A DNA stretch of 64,000 nt from Urechis unicinctus (Eukaryota > Annelida > Polychaeta > Xenopneusta > Urechidae): assembly GCA_034190875.2 (NCBI GenBank), contig CM067348.1, positions 33,040,579 to 33,104,578 of the forward strand, written 5' to 3'. Made by a program: the position numbers and the translations under genes. How positions within the stretch are numbered: the first letter of the stretch is position 1; the number at the start of each line of letters is the position of its first letter. A model generated the notes under the pieces. The model was not told the origin of the DNA and searched no databases. It saw only the letters and a program-made list of their open reading frames with translations. Shown here one piece after another: positions 10,305-23,164 of this stretch.

Positions 10305-10910
10305 CTAATCAAAGGGACCATCCAAGTCATGCATAACCAGTCAGTTTGTTACATCTTGGGAAATGCACTGTCCTGAAAAGGCCACATGTGATTTGGGGTT
10401 TCAAATATGCTTAATACCACCATCAAAACTAGACCAGATGCACAGATTTTAAGACTAACTTACCAATGATCATGGCATTAATAGCCTACATCTGATAGAT
10501 TCAAATGAGGTGATTGAATATATTAAATTATTATTAATTTATATTAAAGAATTGGATTACAAGCATTGAACATTTTTTTTTGAAAGCTTCTATGGAAATC
10601 AAAAGATCACTTTCCTGACTTATTGATGGCAGAAGTTTGACACGACTGAACTATTATGTAACATATAATCAAACTTATAGGAATGTAATAAAGAACTCAT
10701 GTTTTAGTGTATTACAATGATACATAATATTTCCATGTCCAATAAAAGTACTTTAAAAGGAAGGTTAAGGGTAACATTACCGATGGAAGTATATAATTCA
10801 ATGATGTCGAAAGCAAAATATCAATCTTCAACCTTTGAAAAAAAAAATCACATTTGAAAGAGTAACCCCACCCCCACTAACGCAGTACCACCAGAGTTGT
10901 TATATAGTGT

Positions 10911-10958
10911 ACTATGACACTAGCTATCTTAGTGGCTAGTGGTGGCTAGTGTCATAGT
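10911..10958. repeat. Inverted repeat with 14-bp perfect arms
   Basis: ACTATGACACTAGC (10911-10924) faces GCTAGTGTCATAGT (10945-10958) across 20 nt that also contain GGCTAG. It lies at the right edge of the CpG-poor block. Confidence 0.8.
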
Positions 10959-10959
10959 C

Positions 10960-12207
10960 CACCATACAGCATTGTTAGTTACAGGGCATAATGTCTGAAG
11001 ACGATTGGGATCGATGATCCTGGAATCAGGATCCCCTACCTTACTCAACAACCGAATTGGAGCGTTTGGGTTATTGTCATACCGGAGCGAATGTCCGCTG
11101 TCATGATCAGGCAATGTTTACATCTGACAGATGGCACAAAAGCCGCTCGCTAAAATGGCCAATGGCAACAGCCAAAACGGTTAAATGAACGTTAGGAAAT
11201 ACATTTTTTTTAAAAATCAATGGTAATCGGTAGATCTGTCTAACCAAGCTGCATCTAGTAACATTAACGTGGTATCTGGGTATTGTTCGCCGTTGGATTA
11301 GTGTTAGTGATCGGTAAGTGTGAGTGTGAACCGTAGAGCCCACGTGCGGAACAGCCCGGTGAAGCTCGCTAACCACTGTAAACTACGGGTATTTCATAAT
11401 TTGTCGTACATGAAATTTCTTCCCGCAACAATAACGTACATTGTCGCATGAATGATATTCAATCTATAAACGTTGGAATCATACTGACCGAGCGGGAATC
11501 ACATGGAAATATAGCGTGTAAAATGGTCATGGCTGACCGATCGCCTTTGAAAGGCTTTGTTTATATTCGCTCGTGTACCGGAAATTCCACGCTGTATGGC
11601 AAGCTAGAATTGTACAATCCCAAAATAAACCTTCTGCTTGAGCCCGCGAGAGCGTTCGTGGGGAAAGTTAGATTTTACGACATGAGCAAACTGATAACAC
11701 ATAACAATCTGGCTAATTATTCCCTTGTTAGAAACAGTCCGTTGATATGATATGTTTTCATTTATTACTTGAAACTTTACACATCATAGATCGAGAAAAC
11801 CGGCGGTATCTCAATTCAGTGAGATTCTTCAAACGTTTTGAATGCTGATCTGCGTCTCGAAATCCCAGCTTAAGTGCTACATTTGTTCTTATTTACCTAA
11901 ATTAAACACTATCAGACGGATATATATTGAGAAAAAAACACCAAAAATGAGTTGACAAAGACTTACAACCCCGGATTTCCCAGTAAAATCGCCATTTTTT
12001 TTTATATCCGTCCGTAAAGATATTTGAGTGTGTGCCGCCCGTTATTCGTTAAACTGCTGATTTATATATTCATTCAAAATTTTTATGTTCTTCATTTCAA
12101 GCGATAATTTAAAACAAAGAAATGTTCATTGAAGTTAAAAGTCACACAAATCATGAATCTAAGTTTGAAGCAAATATACATCGAACAAAGCCAAATAATG
12201 ACCGATT
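10960..12207. other. CpG-normal sequence, no firm gene
   Basis: CpG content jumps back to normal here. A 100-codon ATG-started frame (11448-11750, +) has no recognisable motif. A small hairpin (GATCCTG, GAAT, CAGGATC) lies at 11016-11033. A possible minus-strand 5' exon (about 11117-11040) reads PDHDSGHSLRYDNNPNAPI and ends at AAG|GTAGGGG. It has no in-frame ATG before an upstream stop, so it is not called. If the CpG-poor block is a minus-strand gene, its promoter should lie around here. Confidence 0.4.
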
Positions 12208-12448
12208 ATTCAACATGGCCAAAATGGTCGTCGAGGCCAAAATGTAAATTCAGGCAAAGGCATTTAACGCCAAGAAAGAGTGGATAGTTACCCCGAATAA
12301 TATGATTCCAACCTTAGGCGGAGCAGTAGCAAACAAAGTTACAATTTGGTGGGGAAGCGCTGACTATTTTGGCCCCATGATCGTCGACCAAAATGTAAGT
12401 ATGGGCCAAAATAGTCGGAGAATTGTACCAACATGGTCGGACTTGTAT
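12208..12448 (+). repeat. CCAAAATGG-motif repeat with hairpin, copy 2
   Basis: GGCCAAAATGGTCGTCG occurs at about 12215. Further on, a perfect 12-bp inverted repeat GACTATTTTGGC (12362-12373) / GCCAAAATAGTC (12405-12416) extends to about 16 bp with one bulge. After it come ATTGTACCAACATGGTCGG and TTGTATAAATATAT, leading into the TA tract. The last ~100 nt align closely with 53248-53345. This supports a dispersed, apparently non-coding family. Confidence 0.75.
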
Positions 12449-12670
<222 letters not shown>

Positions 12671-14361
12671 AATTTCATGTTTATTAAATTACACCAGCTA
12701 CTCCGCTTTAATATGCATAGTACTTATTGTTCCGAGTGCAATATATTTGCAGCAAGCAGGTTTTGCAGGAATGGAAAAGCAAGGTAGAATGTCGCAGAAG
12801 ATATCCCGGAATGAATACACACGATTTATTTCTACTTGATGTCCACAGTGAGACTGGTAGTTCACTTATTATCTTGAACAATGACACATATCGCAGAAAC
12901 TGAAAGGCCACAAGACTTAACTATTACCCCTGGTCTTACGTCAAAAGACACACATTGTATACATACAAAAGGAACACCTCAGAAATGCACAAACTGCTCT
13001 TTATCTTAATAATGTTCGATTTGTCAAGATGGTTCCCGAAGATAAAACTCAACTTATTGATCGATACTCATTAACTTAACTTTGGATAACAAACTGTATC
13101 GAACGTTACCTTTTCCATTGAGTTTTCCAACTTGTACAAACGGCAGATGTTGCCTTAATTAAGCAGCCACTGGTTTATTAGTGACACATGTAAGCATCAC
13201 TTATTATGCTAATTATTGAAGGTTGTACCTCTCTTCATTTTATGGGGGGAAGGCACCTGCTTCTTAGAAGATTTGCTGTTACTAAAACTGTTAACCTTGT
13301 AATTGCTCATTGGGCTGATTACACTATATTTAAACAAAAGAAAATGGATCGCTCAATTCAACGTATCGGCACCAAAAAGGTATAATAATGTACCTACGTA
13401 CGAATACAAAGCACGATATGACCATGGATGATTTCAGGTATGATCATATGACGCTGTTCACAGAAGTAATAAGTCATTCCGCACAAATTGCACTATTTAA
13501 TTAATATTAGGATGGGATATGTTTGGTTAATGCATCAAATATGGAGTGCAATGTACGCATGCATAGCAAAGCACATGTCCCTTTATCTTTTAATGCCAAC
13601 TTTACACTCCGACCCGTATGTAGTGTATTACGCCCAAGTATTGCCAAATTTCTCCTTAGACTGTGACCTTGTTTTGTCGATTGCTAAGAATATATTTCGT
13701 AAAGTCTATTCCACTAGAGCTTAATGTAAATCAAGAACAAGCTTGACAACATATTACCATAAACAGTAGTATTGTTGAGTGGTTGCCTGTTATTACAGTG
13801 GTTAAGTCAATATCATGGTATTACGTCCTGGCGTTGTTAGTGCGCAAGCTACCAGACATTTGAGATACATCGTCCCTGATGGTAATCTTGGCTGTAATAC
13901 TAGCCATAAATCATGATGTTCGCGCTGCATTAATTAGCATTTGCAAATTCTAGACGTGTCGTACATCCCGTTGGGGTAGCTTGTGTGTTATCTATCTTTT
14001 AGCTTATGTTTCAGCTGTTTTATGTTTAACCGCAAGATGGCAAACGAAATCAGAGCACTATAAATGGTGATGTATACGCGACAACTTAGTATCAGCATGC
14101 TAAGAGAGAAATTGTCCATATATAGCAAGTTACTAAGCGGTTACGTGACGAATGAGAGCAAATTAGCATTAATATAAGTACCAAATGATTGTCGTGCATA
14201 AATCTGATTATATTGCTGTAGCTTTATAATATCTCGCTATCCGCGTATCAAGCAAACACGACAGCACGGCGCTCCTCGTTTGGTATTCCTATATTAAAAG
14301 ACAAATTATATGACGCGAATATGCGTCGTTACATACTCTAAGAGCAGACAGAAAGCAGGCC

Positions 14362-14615
14362 GTTGGGATCTCCATGTGTTGTCAGAATCTTAATCTGTTG
14401 TCAAGAGCACAATATCTTTTCGGAATTCCAATGTGTTGTCAGACGCACAAACATCTTGCAGAATCTCAATGAATTTTCAGGACCTCCATTTAGTGTGAGG
14501 ATCCCATGGAGTTGTTAGGAAGCTGTGTTTTCAGGATTTCAGTATATTGTCAGAATATCAATGTGACTGTTGTCATGATATCCGTGTGTTGTTAGGATCT
14601 GAATAATTGTTGATA
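14362..14615. repeat. Worn minisatellite, about 20-bp unit
   Basis: Variants of GGATCTCAATGTGTTGTCAG recur at irregular spacing, for example GGATCTCCATGTGTTGTCAG near 14368, GGAATTCCAATGTGTTGTCAG near 14421 and GATATCCGTGTGTTGTTAGG near 14578. Heavily mutated and interrupted. Confidence 0.6.
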
Positions 14616-16367
14616 TTCTCGTTGATTCATAGCGCATGCTGATATAGGCACGGTCTCGTATCAAGCCGAACTGTCAATTCTCAAAACATATTAGACATTA
14701 CCGCACATATACTCACATTAACCTAACATATGACGCGAATCACGAATCAGTCAGCTATCTCGGTTGGATATGAGAATATATATAATGTTCTTAGCATAAC
14801 TGAATTGACCGAATATACTTTCACGCTAAGCCGTTATAATAGATCACCGTCACTAAATGATATTAGAATGTTTCATATGCAATCAAGCTTGAAAAGCCCA
14901 GAGTAGATATGCAAAATCATAACATGCCTCCTATATTGCCAACATCCTAGAATTGCACTTCATGACTACTGATGAAATCTGCCTCAGTGCCACAGGATAT
15001 GCAAGTAGTGAATATTATTTGATTAAGACCATTCAAACAAATTCACGTTCATTGATACTTGATTTACTATTTCGGCAATGCATAGATATTGCATTCAATG
15101 CACCGATACAAAGGCCATGAAGCTGACATATTCAAACGCAAACTTACTTGATAAACCAGTCACCAAGTAGACAATCGAAGCACTAGTTTAGACGAAACCA
15201 TTCGTGTAAAAGCATAACACTGATTTCAAGTTGACGGATATAAATTGTCTCAAATATAACACATCGGCTCTTTGAATTTTATGCGATTATCGTTCATGTA
15301 CATCAGGGTAGTTGCTGTGAGGACTAAAATTTGACGTGAAGTAAAAGATTTGAAGTGGACACAACACGTGTGTAAAACATCGGTTGTGAACAACATAAGG
15401 CTATATGTTAAGATCCTATGATGTGAATTGAACATCTGTCGCTCTGTCAAATCCATGTGCATCACTCGCGCATAATATGAGAGGCAAACGAAATCGGTCT
15501 ATCTGCGTTAATACATCTGTCTGGGGCATAAATATACCGCACGTGCGGTCCACTCAATACCTGTGCTTCGAGTCTAAAGTACATTCTGCATTTGACTATT
15601 CATCAGCTCACATAAAGCGCCAAACACCACGTGATGAAATTGTGAACAGAATCTTCAGCCCTTCTTTCGTCATTTATATGCGTCACTCCGCGCATGGTCG
15701 TCAGAAATATATTATATGCATTAATTGCATTGGAAGCACCCATGATATTCTTTGAATATTGATATTAATTAGATTAAGCTTCGAACTCTATACAATTATT
15801 TGTTTCGTTTTTGTATTGTCTTTAAAATGGCGTTTTATAGTTTTTTCTACACAGATCAATCAATTGATATGGATTTTATTCTGAATTCTGTGTTACGTAC
15901 GAGTACGAATAAACTGGTTTATCAACTTTAAATATTTACTAATGTGGTTGTGCTTATGTAGACTCGGTCTAGGAAGCTAATGGTTAACCTCCGTCGATTC
16001 AGTAAGTTAAAGGGAAACCTACTGCATTAGCCGCAACACATATTCGCGATAAAATATCCAACACGAGCCTAGGCTAGCAACGGAAATACATCCAAGCGAG
16101 AGAATTGATCAAAGTAAGGTGGACACATCATTTTCTTGGTTCAATGTATGTTTCTCTTAGCAGAATAGATTGTCTATAAGAAGGGTATATCGGTAATATT
16201 GCGTTCGATATTCGCAATGCCATGGCAAGATGTTTTGCATCTCATGGCTATTTAACTGTGTAAATCTAATCACTCTGCATAATAACTGAGCCATAGACAC
16301 ATTGCTCGGGGCATAGTGCTGGCATGGATGCAAGTTGACTTATTTACAATGTGGTAAAAGAGAGACC

Positions 16368-16533
16368 GAGCGATATGTATCACGAGATAAAAGAGAGGCA
16401 AGGGCAGAGAGACAGAGATAGACATTCAGACTGACATGTGTACATGTTACGAAAGAGAGAGAGAGAGCAAGAGAGATACAGAGAGTGTGCGCTTCGGTTA
16501 ATGTGTGTGTGCTTGTGTGTGAGAGAGAGAGAA
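16368..16533. repeat. GA/GT-rich microsatellite
   Basis: Interrupted GA runs (AGAGAGAGAGAGAGCAAGAGAG near 16455) are followed by GTGTGTGTGCTTGTGTGTGAGAGAGAGAG around 16503-16531. Confidence 0.85.
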
Positions 16534-17439
16534 TTGTTATTTCTTATTATAGCACCGTTCTATTTGCTTTATGAAGAGGGGAACGGTCACTCAAGATACG
16601 AAGCGAGGAGCAGAGTAGAGGACAAATATCTACAAAATGTCCATTTATTTAAATGCCTGCTTGAAATATGAATATAGATGATGGATCTATCTGTGCATGA
16701 TCTTCAAAGCGTATAATGTCCGTTGCACTAGTGTATTCTCTTGTCAAAGAAAACAGACAAGCTTTTTTCAATATCTTATTTTGATTATGCAATATGTACA
16801 TTTATCGTGCACACTCATGCTAGACATGTTTCATGTGAGGTTCAAGTGCGTCTTCGGGATATATTCACGAATGTGCACCAACATTGCTCACCGAATATGC
16901 TCTGATATATCGCATTTGTCAAAAGCTAATACTAATGAGCAATTGCCTTGAGTCCAGGTGTATAGTGTATTTCTAGTTTCCATCTACGCATGAACCTATC
17001 CGCTTTAATATTTGCTTGATAACCTAATATTTTGCGTCAGCATGCTAATGAGATTGATAGTTGCGTTTTGCACTTTCAATGCTATCAAAATATAATCTTG
17101 CTTTAACTTGAATGTGATCAGTAAAGCCAAAAGCATGGGCGAGTTGCCTAACATTGTGCTGTTAAAATTGTTAAATACTTACACGCATAGCTGCATGTTA
17201 TTTAATGGGTAAGGCGAGACTCTCCTGCTCCAAAGCTTACCGGTATTTCCAATTGTTGAGAACTAATTTGGTAATGCTAGCCAAGCCATGCCTAGCATTA
17301 TAAAGAAACACCCGGCAACATAGGTAGATATTGCATGAACATGATGAGAAAGCATCCTAGCAAAACATTTGTGCATGTTAGGCACTTGCGGTAGTCAGAA
17401 TTTTTTTTTCATTTGATGAATTGTTTGATACGATGGAAG

Positions 17440-17890
17440 GTAAAACAAATTTATTACCGATTCAAGGCTAATATGCTTATTAAAGATTAAACATGTCATT
17501 TAAAAGTAAATTAGCCAACTAAAAATATAAAAGGGTTCAACCAATTATATATATTCAAGGTTAATTGTCCATTAAGGAGAACCAGAATAAAACACATTTA
17601 TCTTACCATAATGGCAAAAATAAATGTCAATGAAGGTGAACCAGTGATATATACATAGCATCTTTCCCTTTGAGCCAGAGTAAAACATATTGCATCTAAC
17701 CATTTATGGCATATATAATGGTCAGTGAAGTTGAATCAGCATGTTTCTTATCTTATCAATACCGTACACATACCGATTGTTTAATCATTTCGGCGTTTTG
17801 AAAGAAATTACCTTTGTAAACAACTATTTTAATATACGACTGTCAACTGAAGGCGAACCAGCATAGAACACATCGCATCTTACAAATAGG
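17440..17890. repeat. Worn tandem repeat, about 60 bp period
   Basis: Related blocks such as CCAGAATAAAACACAT (17582), CCAGAGTAAAACATATTGC (17675) and CCAGCATAGAACACATCGC (17858) each follow a GAAGGTGAA- or GAGGAGAA-like phrase and carry CATCTTAC variants. Most spacings are near 60 or its double. Highly diverged. Confidence 0.5.
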
Positions 17891-20800
17891 GTGCATCAAC
17901 CGATTTGCCTCTCGTGCTTTTGATGCATCTTAAAATGTGGCGTTATTTGATGCTAAACCGTATTTAGTGCCTTTATAAATCAGTTGCGTTCCTCAGTAAT
18001 TGTATTCATTTGCATAATCCAATTTTCCGACATTCAAAACGAAAGCCATCGACCATACAGCCTACGCTATTAAAACTCTCGCAATCAGTAGATAATTACC
18101 GAAGTAAAGAAACCGTAAGCAATACACAATGAACTTGCCTTTAACCAATTAGAGCAATTTCTGCTGCGCAATAACCGAGGGACCACATTGGCAAACAACA
18201 GAACCCACAAAAGCGCTGATCTCCTAATACAGTTTTGAGGCAAACAGTTTTGGCGTGATAGGTTAGAGATGAACTTTTTTTCATTGACTCAAGCATGTGG
18301 CTGTTAATTTAGGTAAAATGAATAATATCACTTATCGAGTGACAACGAATGTAACGACGTTAAAGCAATCGACTGATAAGGGCAAATATTTTGTGACGAT
18401 GATATCCTGTAAGTCGTGATCTAAACTTGCTAGGGCTGGCTGAACAATTTTCTTGCTTTTTGAACATCTGACACCATTTGCGCATAACGAAGGTGGGAAA
18501 CATCATCTGTCTCCCAAGTCTGTTTGAATGCATGCGTATGGAATATAGAAAGCCGGCACGTGTAGGTTTAATTATATTTAAAGAAAAAACAAGTTGCAAT
18601 GGATTACTCAACAACACACCCATCGTTAAATACCTTATGATGCATCTATCCAAAGAAAACTGTGCATTAACCCTTCGTTCTGCGTCTACGTCTTTTTACA
18701 TTGCACAGCGTCGTCAAAAACAGTATACATCAACTGCTACAGGTAAACATTATTCTAATGATGATAGACTACAAGTTAAGTGCATTTATTTCGCTTGGTT
18801 CTTGTATTATTATTGCACTATAGAATCGCTTATTAGATTTTTCCCTCATTAACAATATTATGCTTTGCAATAGTTCTGCCTTCGTCTAGACAACTTATTA
18901 ATATGAATAAACTCAAGCGTATATGCCATCATATAGCAACCAGTGGTATTATATTTTGCAAACGTCACAAATTATATTGATATGCAGACCTTTTACAACA
19001 CAGAATCAACCAAAGCGAGACAAGTTTGTGGGGCTAAGAGACAAAAAAAACCTCTTTCAACCTGAAATATTTCATAACCTGAATGGTGATAATCAGGTTT
19101 GCTACATTGATACTTGAGCTGAAACTGCCTGCCTAGATGGTAGATAACCAATAATATGGTCGAATGTTTATTCTGCATGGACCTTATCTCGAATTCAAAT
19201 AGTGTGGTTTGAGAACAGAGAAACAACAAAGTATCTCTAGAATTGAAATGTGCAGCAATGACACATATCGGTCTCCAAAGTGGACCACATTACATTATCG
19301 GGCTAAATTGCCTCTTTTCCTAATGAGCTGCATATATATGGTTCTAATAATATTCTTTTTTTCTTTTTGTTCTTCTTTGTTATTCCTTATATATAAAGTA
19401 CTGTGATGTTTACAGGACGTTTATATCGAATATACCGTTTTCTTAAGTGCGTTCACCACAGAAGCACGGGTGAGCGACATCGTGTCGAGACAATGTATTC
19501 CCGTGCATGAAGGCTAATAAGTGTTATTCATCATTCACATCCAAATTAATGTGTTATCTGGGTCGGTAGAGCTTCAACATTACTAGGCATCAATGTCAAC
19601 AGATTCAAAGGGTGTCATTCGCAAACTGAGCGAAACCAAGGTGTCCGTGTAATTGAGCTTGCATATGCGAACCCTTTAAAGCAAAGGCTATCTACAGGAA
19701 AAGTACACACTGAAATCTATCTTTTGGACAGCCTTATTGGGCTTTGTATGCTTATATTCGATCTCCTCTTCAGTAAGTCAATAATTATTTGTCATTGGGC
19801 AAGTATTGATCTTCGTTCAATCGTGTCGATCTACGCCATGACATAAGTATACGACCCTATCCATTAGCTGTTTGACTCCAGCAATCATGTGCTTCGTGAG
19901 CGTAAATGTTATAATTGTTGCAAATCGTTATTGCTACTTTTTTATAAAGTTACAAAATAATGAGCGTCAATTATAATATCGGGGATCAGCTACCTACGCG
20001 TTATCAAGTCATTACCAAACAACATAAATATAAGTGTCGGACGTAACACAAGCACCATTTTCGAAAAAAATGACTGTTTTGTGTCCATAACACTTCATGG
20101 ATCAACTAATGTTAAGAAAATCACGGATCCTTGAATCACCTGTGGCGCGAATTGTGCGCTATTCTTAGTCACATACGGCTGTTTGAAACGATCAAATATC
20201 TGGCTGAATCGGTTTGTATGAGCATAAATTTGAGTTGAAAACATAATATCCTCAATAGAGTTAGAGCTAAACTATTCTACTCAGGTCTGTGTGACAGCAA
20301 AATAAAGGCAGATACTAGCGGGAGATTAATGATGAAATGACAGTATTGCCTGAGGCGACTAGAAATGCGGAGAAAGTGTGCATTGTGCTGCATGCAATTA
20401 CCAACAAGCCGTCGCTATCAATATGACGAGTGTTCCGTTTCGTGTCAACAAGGGAATACTGTGCTCTATCAAACAATCATGCGACTAGAGACAACACGTG
20501 CACTCTTTCTCGCCGGCTATTTGGTCACGCGTCTGTCGGCATTCTGACCCGGAAGCTCGGCATCCCCAAGACATGTCAAAGCCTGAATTGTTACATCTTA
20601 TATGAGATATAAAGCAAGGACGGATGGTTAATAAATTACATAGGCAACGCTCAAGGTGCGAATACATAAACGTCCCTGTACGGCTAATCAGATTCTGTCA
20701 CATATACTTAGGAAATGGATGAATTTATTACACCTGTGGTGAGCATGACCGCAATCAATCATTTTCCCTTGCATTAATTGGAATACTAACAGTCTGAATA

Positions 20801-20916
20801 AAGGATGGATAGCATTGGCCTTGAAGCATACGATATATATCTAGCAATAATGTCATAGGTTTATTCATTCATTTAACGTACAATTGGCATAGCTGAGAAG
20901 ACAAATTAAACACAAC

Positions 20917-21036
<120 letters not shown>

Positions 21037-21781
21037 ATTTAGTAGACCAGCCACTGAACTTACGCAGACACTTGGGTCCACGAAATTATATACCGCTATG
21101 TCAACAAAAAGTAGATGCCCATTGTTTTTGAAATGTTTTGAAAATATTTTGGTGCGACAACTTTTATTTCATTGTCCATTCTCAGCAACGTATAAATCAC
21201 GAATGATTTCACTAGATTATGAATATCATAGCAAAATCACATTTTAGCAACGCATCATTCGTTGACATGACAGGAAAACACCCATTTCTGTCCTGCAATC
21301 ATACAAACCTTGACCCAAATGGTCGAAATAATGTTTAAACATAGGTGGCGAATATGTATATTTGAAGCATTGAAAGATTTGATTGATTGTAAAATAAAAT
21401 TACGTTTACACATTAATCACGGATCGGCATCATTGAATCGCATCGCAGAACGGTACGAATGGTTCATAATGAACACATTTATATTATACTTATCCGTGAT
21501 GAACGAAAATAATTTCAAAACGAAAACGAAAATATGCGCAAATAAATAAATGCACAAAAGGATGAATTTTAACTTAAATAAAAGCCCCATTCGTAGACGA
21601 TCTTTAGTGGGCCTTAAGTAAATATTAATAACAAAAGATTTACACAATGCGGTAGTTAGTATTAAACTTTACCATTACCTCAAATAAAAATTTGCTGAAT
21701 AAATAATTACTAATTAATGACGGCACAAATGTACATTGCAAATTTGTTAACAAATGGTCTATGAATGTTTGAAATCGTCAC

Positions 21782-21792
21782 TATATATATAC

Positions 21793-21880
<88 letters not shown>

Positions 21881-22119
21881 TTACATATATATATGTCTAT
21901 ATATATACATATATATATGAATATATAATTAATATATATATATATACATATATATATATTTATGTATACAATTATATATATTTATACATACGTGTATATA
22001 TATGTATATATATATGAATATATATATATATATATATAGTATATATATATAAATATATATATATATATCTAGATATATCCTCATATATCTACAAATAGAT
22101 ACATATATCTCTATATAGA

Positions 22120-22153
<34 letters not shown>

Positions 22154-22254
22154 CTATCTCTATATCTATGTCTATATATCTATTTATGTATATATATATA
22201 TATCTCTCTATATCTATCTATATCTCTATATATATCTATATATATATCTCTATA
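21782..22254. repeat. TA/TATC-type compound microsatellite
   Basis: A pure TA core (about 21806-21880) passes into interrupted TA with TATG and ATAC breaks. From about 22065 it becomes TCTA/TATC-rich repeats with TCTC insertions. Confidence 0.93.
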
Positions 22255-22354
22255 TATGCATATATATTGATCATAATTACTTTGTAATTGCATAACGTGC
22301 ATTATTACTCATGAATCGCCGCCGTATATATATATGTATATATATATATTATGT

Positions 22355-22406
<52 letters not shown>

Positions 22407-22472
22407 TATATATTGATCATCATAATTACTTTTTGTAATTGCATAACGTGCATTATTACTCATGAATCGCCG
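22251..22472. repeat. Direct repeat of ~71 bp flanking a TA tract
   Basis: A block containing TTGCATAACGTGCATTATTA and ending CATGAATCGCCG occurs at 22251-22321 and again at 22396-22472. The second copy has small insertions (an extra CAT and two T). The interval between them is a TA microsatellite (about 22324-22403). A tandem duplication of TA tract plus unique flank explains it. Confidence 0.88.
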
Positions 22473-22838
22473 TGAATAGTTTAAAATTTGTAAACAACGC
22501 ATACTAACAGCAACGAGTTTATAGTTTCGCTAAGAGAGCTCACTCGAGGCTTCCGCCCGAGTAAATATGTGAAAGCGCCACCTGTTAGCCGAAGCGTTAT
22601 TGCCATAGCTTCTTGTCATAGCGTCTCTTAAAACCACGTGCGATGGTCTGTTTACTTTGGAGCTGTAGTCGTCTCTACCAAATGGATAACTGCATATCTT
22701 TAGCAGCCGCCGAGACGTTGGATCAACAGTCCCATGAGTTTTAAGTTGATTTCAAGGTATTGTTGCCTGATGTCAGGAGTGTCTTTCGAGTAATTTCGTA
22801 ATCGTTCAGCTTAGCTTAGCTATAACCTCTTTGATATA

Positions 22839-23164
22839 AGTGCACTAAATGCAAATTCACACGAGCCACTTAAACCCATTATCCGATGCAGCGTGGTTGA
22901 AAATATAATTACGCTTTTAAAAGACGCATCAATTCCTCCGAAATGACATCGACTTATCATTGTAATTTCATAAAGAAAACATGTTTTAAGCCAACCAGAA
23001 TATCGACTGAATATTTTACACTCTTTGACGTGTACGGATTTATTTACAAATGTTTATTGCTTATACCCCGATAAAAAGACGCAAAATAAAGCTTATTCTG
23101 AGAATCGAGGTGCACTAAATACAAAGGAACACGAGCCACTAAAATCCATTATCCGCAGCAGAGG
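22839..23164. repeat. Diverged direct repeat pair, ~57 bp
   Basis: 22839-22895 and 23110-23164 share TGCACTAAAT, ACACGAGCCACT and CCATTATCCG in the same order and spacing, with scattered substitutions. They lie about 270 bp apart. Confidence 0.7.

Larger units (their letters stand above)
5060..10860. other. CpG-depleted block, possible methylated gene body
   Basis: CG dinucleotides almost vanish across this interval. I count none in 5101-5700 and about four in 10261-10860, against about 20 in 4441-5040 and about 34 in 11041-11640. In invertebrates with mosaic methylation, transcribed gene bodies lose CpG by deamination while intergenic DNA keeps it, so this suggests a long-standing transcription unit of roughly 5.8 kb. 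The only exon-like reading frames in the window lie inside it. Old methylated transposon sequence is an alternative explanation. The edges are approximate to about 100 bp. Confidence 0.6.

Noticed and set aside
10340..10500. Further minus-strand mini-exons (GCTATTAATGCCATGATC before a GTAAGT donor; GACAGTGCATTTCC after TTTTCAG)
   Set aside because: Good splice-like sites, but segments of only about 20-35 nt, with spacing between some of them too short for introns and stops in the linking frames.
19517..19575. GTGTTATCTGGGTCG shared with about 61951
   Set aside because: A single 15-nt match is expected by chance a few times in 64 kb of AT-biased DNA, and the flanks do not align.
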